From contig CAJGDZ010000032.1 in NCBI GenBank assembly GCA_904502055.1, positions 1 through 12,390 of the forward strand: DNA of 12,390 nucleotides, in the 5' to 3' direction. Of the stretch, positions 1 to 6,015 are shown piece after piece; within the stretch, counting starts at the first letter, position 1; each line of letters starts with the position of its first letter. Made by a program: the position numbers and the translations under genes. The notes beneath the pieces are model-generated. The model ran no database searches and was not told where the DNA came from. It saw only the letters and a list, made by a program, of their open reading frames with translations. This DNA is from an uncultured Clostridia bacterium. Its GTDB lineage: Bacteria; Bacillota; Clostridia; Oscillospirales; CAG-272.

Positions 1-211
1 ATTTTTTCAAAAACAAACGCGAAAAACCTTGATTTTATTGATTTTCTCAATCCAAATGTCTTTGTAGCCTTTTCCCTTACTCGGGCACGAACGGAAGCCT
101 TCCCCTTTGGGGAAGGGGGACCGCGTGTAGCGGTGGATGAGGTTAAAGAACGTTATGGGATTGAAAAAATCAATCTTGTTTGCTAAAACAAACACACCGA
201 CAAATCAAAAT
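1..211. other. Non-coding stretch with hairpins, no gene
   Basis: I see no supported gene here. The short open frames lack ribosome binding sites and cross the hairpins. The stretch holds a palindromic unit (38-173) and then an element end (198-217) that touches the stop codon of the next gene. On the minus strand a weak 6-bp hairpin (177-182 with 189-194), followed by a T-rich run, could terminate the gene that ends at 212, but this is uncertain. Confidence 0.6.
38..173. repeat. Palindromic unit with 16-nt imperfect inverted ends
   Basis: Positions 38-53 (TTGATTTTCTCAATCC) pair with 158-173 with a single mismatch. Between them lie an 8-bp hairpin with loop TTT (98-105 with 109-116, CCTTCCCC/GGGGAAGG) and a 4-bp hairpin (121-124 with 130-133). 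The core around the second and third hairpins resembles, from memory, a short repeat scattered in gut Clostridia genomes. I cannot verify that here. It contains no plausible coding sequence. Confidence 0.5.
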
Positions 212-217
212 TTATTT
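198..217. repeat. Right-end sequence of the TTTGTCGG repeat family
   Basis: CCGACAAATCAAAATTTATT matches the right ends of the copies ending at about 2933 and 1223 (CCGACAAATC or CCGACAAACTTC, then AATT). The TAA stop of the adjacent minus-strand gene (212-214) lies inside it. The interior to its left does not match the interior of the other copies, so this is either a different element sharing the same end or a solo remnant. Confidence 0.55.
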
Positions 218-832
218 AACGACAATAAAATCCTTTGCGTAGGGGAGAGATTCGATCCAGTCACACAGGGTATGCCACTCGGCAAGCTTGTGGTTGCGAC
301 GAGCATAGTAGATGTTAACGAGGTTTTCGTAGTTAAGCGTCACGGTGCGCATCTGGTTGTAGCTGGAGGGCAAAAGCTGGATCATATTGTGCCAGGGCTG
401 CTTGTCCTCGCGGTTTTCGCAGAACTTGACGCGCTCGCCCTCAAGGTATTCGATAAGGGTGTCAAGCACCGCGAGCCCCTTTTCGTCCAGGCGGTCGCAG
501 CTGAAGTCCTCGCGCTCGAAGCTTTTGGCGTGGATCTTGTGCATCGTGGAGGTGGAGTTGGCCACCGTTCCGATCTTGTAGGTGTCAAATTCCTTCCACC
601 AGTAGAGCGGCGCGGTGATGTCCACGCTGACAAAGATCTGGCGGATGAACTTGCGCTCGTCGCTTCCCACGCGGCAAAGCTTGTTGCCAAAGGCGCGATC
701 GGCCTCTCCGACTACAAAATTGCCGTCGGCGTCGTAGTAGCTGTCGCTCTTTTCCCAGCTGTTCATCGGATTGCGCGCGCCGCGAAGCGCGTTTTCAAAA
801 TTCATTACCGATACTCTCTCGATCTTGATCAT
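212..832 (-). CDS. Putative divergent ThyX-fold protein, function unknown
   Basis: This 206-residue protein has no signal peptide or membrane segment. The start at 832 is chosen over one 45 bases upstream because AGGAG precedes it at the right distance. Residues 57-100 (around VDITAPLYWWKEFDTYKIG and the following NSTSTMHKI) and the C-terminal part 154-198 (LLPSSYNQMRTVTLNYENL, then YARRNHKLAEWH) resemble the two core blocks of flavin-dependent thymidylate synthases: the central strand-helix block and the 'LP...T...NLR.L..F...R...AQWEI' block. The ThyX signature RHRxxS is not present; EFDTYKIG stands in its place, so thymidylate synthesis is doubtful. From memory, similar proteins occur in clostridial genomes and phages as hypotheticals. 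The gene stands alone between two repeat elements, and its stop codon lies in an element end. The fold assignment is an inference from pattern only. Confidence 0.55.
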   Translation of the reverse strand: MIKIERVSVMNFENALRGARNPMNSWEKSDSYYDADGNFVVGEADRAFGNKLCRVGSDERKFIRQIFVSVDITAPLYWWKEFDTYKIGTVANSTSTMHKIHAKSFEREDFSCDRLDEKGLAVLDTLIEYLEGERVKFCENREDKQPWHNMIQLLPSSYNQMRTVTLNYENLVNIYYARRNHKLAEWHTLCDWIESLPYAKDFIVVK

Positions 833-875
833 ATTGCTTTCTCCTATATATGTATTTGGTTTGTTTTCTGTTTTC

Positions 876-1223
876 AAATTTTGATTTATCGATGGGGGAA
901 CGCGCCTCCGGCGGGGCGCTTTTGAAAAAGCGCCGCAAAACTTTTTGCAGAATGGGTATGCACAAACTATACGTCATTTTGAGCCGCGAGCCTCGATGCG
1001 GAAAAGAGAGCGAGCTCTCTTTGTCCGCTTCGTGACTCACGGCGTACATGTTCTTTGCGCTTTAGCGCAAAGAACCAAAATGACTCGGAGAACTTCCCCG
1101 ATATTGCTTTTGCAGACTTTATTGCTTGAAAAAGTTCTTTTGCCCCAAAAGTTTTTGGGGGTCGTAGGGGACTTTTTTCAAAAAGTCCCCTACACGTTTT
1201 CCCCCGACAAACTTCAATTTATT
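876..1223. repeat. Structured intergenic repeat, copy 1 (about 345 bp)
   Basis: The left end is AAATTTTGATTTATCG and the right end is CCCCGACAAACTTCAATT. Inside, in order, are: a 9-bp hairpin (915-923 with 926-934); an outer 9-bp stem GTCATTTTG/CAAAATGAC (973-981 with 1076-1084) enclosing two arms, 998-1028 and the 11-bp hairpin 1050-1060/1065-1075; a short palindrome CCCCAAAA/TTTTGGGG (1143-1160); and a 14-bp hairpin (1164-1177 with 1180-1193). It aligns almost without gaps to copy 2 over about 250 bases (offset 1620-1621). It fills the whole gap between the U32 gene and the ThyX-like gene. It carries no transposase, and any mobility would have to be in trans. The right end overlaps the U32 stop codon. 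Confidence 0.8.
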
Positions 1224-2454
1224 CCTCGCCCGACCTTAAAATATCGCCTTTTTTGACAGCGAAGGGCACGCGGCAGATAAAGATCTGCGAGGGATGGGGA
1301 GCGGCCTCGATGGGCTCACCGGCCTCGTCAAAGAGCTCTTCCACAAGGAAGGGCTGACCGATCTTTCCCGGCGAGAGCAGCTCTGCCCTGTCACCGCGTC
1401 GGATCTTGTTCTTTTGCTTGAAGCGTGCAAGGCCGTTTTCGTCCGAATCGTTCTCCGCAATGGCAAAATAGGCCTTCTCGCGAATGTAGCCGTCCTTGGA
1501 GCAAAGCTGGGCGGCATCGTGCGGCGGGTTTTCGTAGTAGCCTGTGCCGTATTCACGGTGCGAAACGCTCTCCAACTCCCTTTCGAGCGCGGGATCGAAA
1601 ACATAGCCCTCGGGGTCGGCAAAATAGCGGTCCAGCGCCATGCGGTAGGCGTTGGTGACCACCGCCGTATAGTAAACGCTCTTCATCCGTCCCTCGATCT
1701 TGAAGGAGTCGATGCCCGCCTCGACGAGCTTGGGCAGGATGGATACCGTATTCATATCCTTGGAGGACAGCACAAACGTGCCAAGGTCGGTCTCCTCGAT
1801 GGGGATGGGCACGTCGGGACGCTTTTCCTCGATCAGATGGTAGCTCCAGCGGCAGGGCTGGGTGCACGCGCCGCGGTTGCCGTCGCGTCCGGTGAGCATA
1901 TTGGAAAGCATGCACCGTCCGCTGTAGGAAACGCACATCGAGCCGTGCACAAAGGTCTCAAGCTCGATCTCTCGCGGCAGATCAGCGCGAATTTCCCCGA
2001 TCTCCTCCAGCGTCAGCTCGCGCGCCAGCACCAGACGCTTCGCGCCATGCGCCACAAAGGCCTTGGCCGTCGGCGCACTCACAATGCCCGCCTGCGTGGA
2101 GACGTGGATCTCCATATCGGGAACGATCTCTTTGATCAGCGCAAGCACGCCGAGATCCGCCACGATCATGGCGTCAAGTCCGGCCCCCTTCACCGCGTGC
2201 AGATACTCGCGGAGCGCGGGATATTCGTCGCCGTGCGGCATGGTGTTGACCGTAAGATATAGCTTTTTTCCACGCGTGTGGGCATATTCCGATGCCTCAT
2301 AAAGCTCGTCCACCGTGAAATTATCGGCCGCCGAGCGCATGCCAAAGCGGTTGCCCGCCAAATACACCGCGTCTGCGCCGTAGAGAAACGCCGCGCGCAT
2401 TTTCTCCGCGTTGCCCGCGGGCGATAAAAGCTCCGGCTTTTTTATGTTGTTCAT
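1219..2454 (-). CDS. U32 family protein, probable tRNA hydroxylation (TrhP-like)
   Basis: This 411-residue cytosolic protein opens with KPELLSPAGNAEKMRAAFLY, the hallmark N-terminus of 'peptidase U32' proteins. Residues 166-204 carry the family core ETFVHGSMC, SGRC, GRDGNRGACTQPCRW. Cysteines 174, 181, 197 and 201 are candidate iron-sulfur ligands. Relatives include TrhP (YegQ; YrrO in Bacillus), which take part in prephenate-dependent 5-hydroxyuridine formation at tRNA position 34, and RlhA, which acts on 23S rRNA. Length is closest to YrrO (about 420). True protease activity is unlikely for this subgroup. The start at 2454 is preceded by GAGG. An in-frame extension of 35 codons further upstream is translated repeat sequence and is rejected. 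The gene stands alone, with a perfect 22-base inverted repeat on its two sides. The exact substrate cannot be told from the sequence. Confidence 0.85.
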   Translation of the reverse strand: MNNIKKPELLSPAGNAEKMRAAFLYGADAVYLAGNRFGMRSAADNFTVDELYEASEYAHTRGKKLYLTVNTMPHGDEYPALREYLHAVKGAGLDAMIVADLGVLALIKEIVPDMEIHVSTQAGIVSAPTAKAFVAHGAKRLVLARELTLEEIGEIRADLPREIELETFVHGSMCVSYSGRCMLSNMLTGRDGNRGACTQPCRWSYHLIEEKRPDVPIPIEETDLGTFVLSSKDMNTVSILPKLVEAGIDSFKIEGRMKSVYYTAVVTNAYRMALDRYFADPEGYVFDPALERELESVSHREYGTGYYENPPHDAAQLCSKDGYIREKAYFAIAENDSDENGLARFKQKNKIRRGDRAELLSPGKIGQPFLVEELFDEAGEPIEAAPHPSQIFICRVPFAVKKGDILRSGEE

Positions 2455-2493
2455 AATAACCTCAAACTCTGTTTTGATGGTGAAATTGTCGAA

Positions 2494-2933
2494 AATAAAT
2501 TGAAGTTTGTCGGGGAGGAACGTGCCTCCGGCGGGGAACTTTTTAAAAAAGTTCCACAAAAACTTTTACTGCAATGGTCTGCACAAACTTCTCGTCATTT
2601 TGTGCCGCAAGCCTCGATGCGGAAAAGAGAGCGAGCTCTCTTTGTCCGCTTCGCGGCGTGCGGCGTAAATGTTCTTCGCGCTTTAGCGCGAAGAACCAAA
2701 ATGACTCGAAAAACTTCCTCGATATTGCTTTTGCAGACTTTATTGTGTGAAAAAGTTTCTTTTTTCCAAGAGTTTTTGGGGGTTGTAGGGGGCTGTAACA
2801 AATTGGGGTTTGCGTAGCAAATTTGTGGTGTTTAGCCGCAAAACCAATTTGTTAACCGAGTTCGCTTCGCGAACTCGCATTTTCTTAAAAAGCCCCCTGC
2901 ACGTCTCCCCTCCCCGACAAATCAAAAATTCAC
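2494..2933. repeat. Structured intergenic repeat, copy 2 (about 440 bp)
   Basis: The left end is AATTGAAGTTTGTCGGGG and the right end is CCCCGACAAATCAAAAATT. It keeps the same order of structures as copy 1: a left hairpin (2535-2543 with 2547-2555), an outer stem (2594-2602 with 2697-2705), arm 2619-2649, and the 11-bp hairpin 2671-2681/2686-2696. The right-hand hairpin (2785-2794 with 2891-2900) is split by an extra segment of about 84 bases. Several stem positions differ from copy 1 on both sides of the pair, so that pairing is kept. It lies between the SASA-type hydrolase gene and the U32 gene. A flanking 11-nt inverted repeat, TCGAAAATAAA at 2489-2499 and its complement at 2938-2948, lies at or beyond the ends. 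Confidence 0.8.
2795..2878. repeat. Nested two-hairpin insert within repeat copy 2
   Basis: This segment is absent from copy 1 and sits at the apex of the right-hand hairpin. It has an 11-bp stem TAACAAATTGG/CCAATTTGTTA (2796-2806 with 2844-2854), prolonged inwards by GGTTTGCG/CGCAAAACC with a bulge, and then a perfect 9-bp hairpin CGAGTTCGC/GCGAACTCG with loop TTC (2857-2877). It contains no gene. It looks like a second small palindromic element that landed in the loop of the first. Confidence 0.65.
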
Positions 2934-2938
2934 TGGTT

Positions 2939-3829
2939 TTATTTTCGATTTTTCACAAAATCCGAGAGGATCTTTTCTGCCACGAAGTCATTGACCTCGG
3001 GGGTAAAATGCACGTTATCCTCGATAAACAGACCGTTTCCACGCACGTCCTCGCGATATTGCGGCGCACACGTTGTGTCAAAAACCGATACGTTCGCGTG
3101 GCACGCGGCAAGCCGATCGAATTCGGCGTTGATGATCTGCATTTTTTCAAAAAATTGCTCCTCGCCCGTGGGGTCGAGATCGTGCATGCGGTCGGTGCAA
3201 ACCAACCGATGCAAAACAATGGGCGGCGTGTGCAGAAGCTCGGAAAATCGGCCAAAAATTGTGGTGTAGATGGCCGCAAGCTCTTCTGCCAGCGTGTCCA
3301 TGGGCGCGTAAATATCGTTCTCGCCGCCGCGCCAATGAAGCCCAAGCACCTCGTATTCCCTGCCCATTTCGGCAAAGCTTCGATCCAGAAGCGAGAAAAT
3401 GTGCTCGGAAAACGAAAAGAGCGAGATTTTTACCTTGCCAAGCTCACCGGGAATCAGCACCCGTTCGGTCTCCGGATGCCATAAATACCGTCGGGTAACC
3501 CCCTGCGCGCCAATGGCAATGTGAAGGATATAGAGGTCGGGCAGATCGCTCGGGTTGCCGCGATCGATCTCCGCCTGCCACCTTGCTGCCAGACAATTGG
3601 CCACCGAATAGGTGTGGTCCTGGGTTTCAGCCAAATTCATGCCGCCGCTCGTGTAGCCGCTCCACACAAGGCGATCGGTATCAAAGGATTGATTCGCCTC
3701 GCGCGAAAGACCAAACACGTTTTTCATCGGTACTGTCACGCGATCCTCTTCCTTCATGGGAATCCCATGCCCCACGGCGTTGGATTGACCCAAAAGGATA
3801 AAAACCGCACATTTTTTGTCCTGTGGCAT
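2939..3829 (-). CDS. Putative SGNH / sialate-O-acetylesterase-like hydrolase
   Basis: This 296-residue protein has no visible signal peptide, so it probably acts inside the cell. It begins with the SASA/SGNH block I signature FILLGQSNAVG, with predicted nucleophile Ser16. A mid-protein WRGGEND block corresponds to the family W-x-Q-G-E-x-D motif, here with Gly in place of Gln. Near the end D271-N-V-H274 (DNVHF) supplies the predicted Asp-His of the triad. These enzymes remove acetyl groups from sugars such as xylan or sialic acid, but the substrate here is unknown. The start at 3829 is chosen because AAAGGAG sits 7 bases upstream; a start 24 bases earlier has no such site. It is followed at its 3' end by repeat copy 2, only 6 bases from the stop codon. 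The 118-base gap upstream shows no clear promoter. Confidence 0.75.
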   Translation of the reverse strand: MPQDKKCAVFILLGQSNAVGHGIPMKEEDRVTVPMKNVFGLSREANQSFDTDRLVWSGYTSGGMNLAETQDHTYSVANCLAARWQAEIDRGNPSDLPDLYILHIAIGAQGVTRRYLWHPETERVLIPGELGKVKISLFSFSEHIFSLLDRSFAEMGREYEVLGLHWRGGENDIYAPMDTLAEELAAIYTTIFGRFSELLHTPPIVLHRLVCTDRMHDLDPTGEEQFFEKMQIINAEFDRLAACHANVSVFDTTCAPQYREDVRGNGLFIEDNVHFTPEVNDFVAEKILSDFVKNRK

Positions 3830-3947
3830 TTCTCTTCTCCTTTGTAAAGTCAAAATTTAGCGTTCTCAAGCGATGGCAGGACGGAGTTTTGCCTCCTCTT
3901 ATGCCCCTTGCAGATGCTCCCGCCTTACATTGTGACGAACAGATGTT

Positions 3948-4559
3948 CTATTTTGCCAGATTTCCCTTCCAGCTGAAGATGCTGATCACGTTATCAAAGA
4001 AGGTAAGGAGCTGCGGAAGGAAGGCGAAGATCAAAAAGATCGCGATGATACTGCCCAGAATCACAAAGAGAAAGGTGCCGTAGCCGCTTCCCTTCTCGGA
4101 AAATCGCATTTCGGCGGCGTAGCGATCCTTTTCGGGAATGTAAAAGTGGCGCTCGGACAGCTCGGGAAGGTTTTTCTCGCCGCCCCCCTCGGATTTGGAA
4201 AATTCTTCCATTTCAACGCAACGCACCACACGTCGGAGCGTATAGCCGCTCACCAGCGCACGTCGAATAAAGAAATGCCGTTCAAGGCCTAGTGCCGCAA
4301 GGGTTTGTGCACTTTCAGGCGCAAACGCCTCCTTTGCCAGGAGCGCCCTCACCATCTTGCCAAGCGTGGTTTTGATAAAGATCGCCGAAAACGAGGCGAC
4401 CCAAACACCGATGAAGATGCCGAAAATGATGATCGGCAGACTCAGTATCCCTTCCCCGAACTCAAAATTGGTATATCCTTCCAGTTTGGGGTTAAAGAAT
4501 CGCACAAAAAAGTCCGCGATCGTCGCCCATACGGTGTTATTGTTTGCATTTAAGAGCAT
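3948..4559 (-). CDS. Two-helix membrane protein, unknown function
   Basis: This 203-residue protein is not recognised. A strongly hydrophobic segment at about residues 40-63 (LPIIIFGIFIGVWVASFSAIF) and another at about 164-190 (FLFVILGSIIAIFLIFAFL) predict two transmembrane helices. They flank a mostly polar middle of about 100 residues rich in charged residues (EEFSKSEGGGEKN, SERHFYIPEKDRYAAEMRF). No enzymatic motif is visible. The start at 4559 has AAAGGA 7 bases upstream, but that site lies in the arm of a hairpin in the 58-base gap after serS. Lying directly downstream of serS on the same strand, it may be partly co-transcribed with it. It ends with TAG. Confidence 0.75.
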   Translation of the reverse strand: MLLNANNNTVWATIADFFVRFFNPKLEGYTNFEFGEGILSLPIIIFGIFIGVWVASFSAIFIKTTLGKMVRALLAKEAFAPESAQTLAALGLERHFFIRRALVSGYTLRRVVRCVEMEEFSKSEGGGEKNLPELSERHFYIPEKDRYAAEMRFSEKGSGYGTFLFVILGSIIAIFLIFAFLPQLLTFFDNVISIFSWKGNLAK

Positions 4560-4564
4560 TTTGG

Positions 4565-4610
4565 TTCCTTTCTTACAAAGGAAGGGGAAGCTTTTGACCG
4601 ACTTCCCCTT
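4565..4610 (-). promoter_or_regulatory. Tandem hairpins, one burying the membrane-protein RBS
   Basis: In transcript order, a 9-bp stem AAGGGGAAG/CTTCCCCTT (4602-4610 with 4582-4590) is followed by a 7-bp stem TTCCTTT/AAAGGAA with a 5-nt loop (4577-4583 with 4565-4571). The second stem contains the AAAGGA ribosome binding site of the membrane-protein gene. The two stems share bases 4582-4583. The first stem lacks a proper T-run, so it is a poor intrinsic terminator but could weaken read-through from serS. Confidence 0.45.
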
Positions 4611-4617
4611 GCAAAGA

Positions 4618-5898
4618 TTACTTTTTGATCACGTCTACGCCAATGTACTTGCGGAGAACGTCCGGAACGTTTACGCTTCCGTCCGCGTTCTGGTTCTGCT
4701 CCACAATGGCAGGGAAAATACGGCTGGTTGCCAGTCCGCTTCCGTTAAGCGTATGCAGATACTGGATGGTTCCGTCAGCACGCTTCACGCGCATCATGCC
4801 GCGGCGCGCCTGGTAATCGCGCGCGTTGGACACCGAGCTGACCTCCTTGTAGCCGTCCATCGAGGGAATGTGGATCTCGATGTCGTACGTACGCGCCATG
4901 GATGCCGAGCAGTCCTCAGCGGCAAGCTTTACGGTACGGAAATGGAAGCCAAGACCCTTTACAAGGCCCTCGGCGTTGGCCACGAGCTCGTCAAACGCCT
5001 CGTCGCTCTTCTCGGGAAGGGTGTACTGCACCATTTCCACCTTGTTGAACTGGTGTCCGCGCACCATTCCGCGCTCGTCGGCACGGTAGGAGCCGGCCTC
5101 GCGGCGGAAGCAGGGGGTGTAGCTGATGTACTTCTTGGGAAGATCAGCCTCGGTGAGGATCTCGTCACGGTGAAGCGAGACGAGAGCCGTCTCGGCCGTG
5201 GGCAGCATAAAGCGGCGACGCTCGTCCTCTGCCGTCTCCAGCCAGTACACGTCATCCTTGAACTTGGGGAACTGTCCGGCCGTCAGACCGCACTCGTAGC
5301 CCAGCATATGGGGCACCAGCATCAGATCGTAGCCGTTTTGGGTGTGTGTATCAATGAAATAGTTGAGAAGTGCCCACTCCAGACGTGCGCCGATGCCGGT
5401 GTAAAGCCAGAAGCCGCTTCCCGAAAGCTTGGCGCCGCGCTTGTAGTCGATCAGACCCAGGTCGGTGCACAGATCCACGTGGTTTTTGGGCTCAAAATCA
5501 AAGGTTCTGGGCTCCCCGAAGTAGCGGAGAGGCTCGTTGTTTTCCTTGCCGCCGGCGAGAAGATCCACATCGGGCAGGTTGGGAAGGCCAAGCATAAAGG
5601 AGGTAAGCTGGGTCTCGGTCTCCTTCAGCGTCTCCTCGTTTTCCTTGGTCTTTGCCGAAAGCTCCTTCATCTTCGCAAAGAGCTCAGTCACGTCCTTTCC
5701 CTCCTTCTTGAGGGCGGGGATCATCTTATTGGTCTTGTTCTGCTCAGCCTTTGCCGACTCGATCTCCGCCAGAAGCTCGCGACGCTTGGCGTCCAGCTTC
5801 AGAATGGCCTCGATCTCTTCCTTTGCATCCTTGCCCTTCTTGGCAAGTCTCTCGACGACCTCGTCGGGATTTTCCTTTATGTATTTGATGTCAAGCAT
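4618..5898 (-). CDS. serS: Seryl-tRNA synthetase
   Basis: This class II aminoacyl-tRNA synthetase charges tRNA-Ser with serine in the cytosol. At 426 residues it is of normal bacterial length. The N-terminal helical hairpin that grips the long variable arm of tRNA-Ser is visible as a charged coiled coil at about residues 27-100. The catalytic domain shows TGIGARLEWAL (motif 1 region), the serine-binding TAE at 234-236, motif 2 FRREAGS (264-270) and motif 3 NGSGLATSRIF (385-395). ATG at 5898 is preceded by AAAGGA at good spacing. The gap of 117 bases from parB holds a degenerate parS site and short hairpins. It is too short for a typical T-box leader and none is recognised. No convincing promoter was found in the gap. 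Confidence 0.97.
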   Translation of the reverse strand: MLDIKYIKENPDEVVERLAKKGKDAKEEIEAILKLDAKRRELLAEIESAKAEQNKTNKMIPALKKEGKDVTELFAKMKELSAKTKENEETLKETETQLTSFMLGLPNLPDVDLLAGGKENNEPLRYFGEPRTFDFEPKNHVDLCTDLGLIDYKRGAKLSGSGFWLYTGIGARLEWALLNYFIDTHTQNGYDLMLVPHMLGYECGLTAGQFPKFKDDVYWLETAEDERRRFMLPTAETALVSLHRDEILTEADLPKKYISYTPCFRREAGSYRADERGMVRGHQFNKVEMVQYTLPEKSDEAFDELVANAEGLVKGLGFHFRTVKLAAEDCSASMARTYDIEIHIPSMDGYKEVSSVSNARDYQARRGMMRVKRADGTIQYLHTLNGSGLATSRIFPAIVEQNQNADGSVNVPDVLRKYIGVDVIKK

Positions 5899-5983
5899 AA
5901 TTTTTTCCTTTCGTGTATGTCCATTTGCGCCTTTTTTCCGTCAAAACGGCGCGCGAAGTCGCGTTTCTCACAAACCGCCTCGG

Positions 5984-5999
5984 CGTTTCATGTGAAACG
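5984..5999. promoter_or_regulatory. Degenerate parS site
   Basis: CGTTTCATGTGAAACG matches the parS consensus TGTTTCACGTGAAACA at 13 of 16 positions. One mismatch falls in the central CACGTG, so binding is probably weaker. It lies just downstream of the parB stop codon, ahead of serS. Confidence 0.55.
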
Positions 6000-6015
6000 T
6001 GCAATTTTTGTCGAA

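Noticed and set aside
137..925. Long plus-strand open frame opposite the ThyX-like gene
   Set aside because: It is an antisense shadow with no ribosome binding site or recognisable product. The minus-strand gene is better supported.
945..1256. Plus-strand open frame of about 100 codons in copy 1, with a matching one at about 2500-2817 in copy 2
   Set aside because: Both translate the repeat (shared SMRKRERALFVRF). Differences between copies are mostly amino-acid changing while base pairing is kept, and there is no ribosome binding site, so structure and not protein is conserved.
2455..2559. 35-codon N-terminal extension of the U32 protein
   Set aside because: The extra codons lie in the left end of repeat copy 2. 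The family N-terminus KPELLSPAG and a GAGG site support the start at 2454.
5899..6015. T-box riboswitch ahead of serS
   Set aside because: The gap is only 117 bases and I see no specifier loop or T-box sequence.
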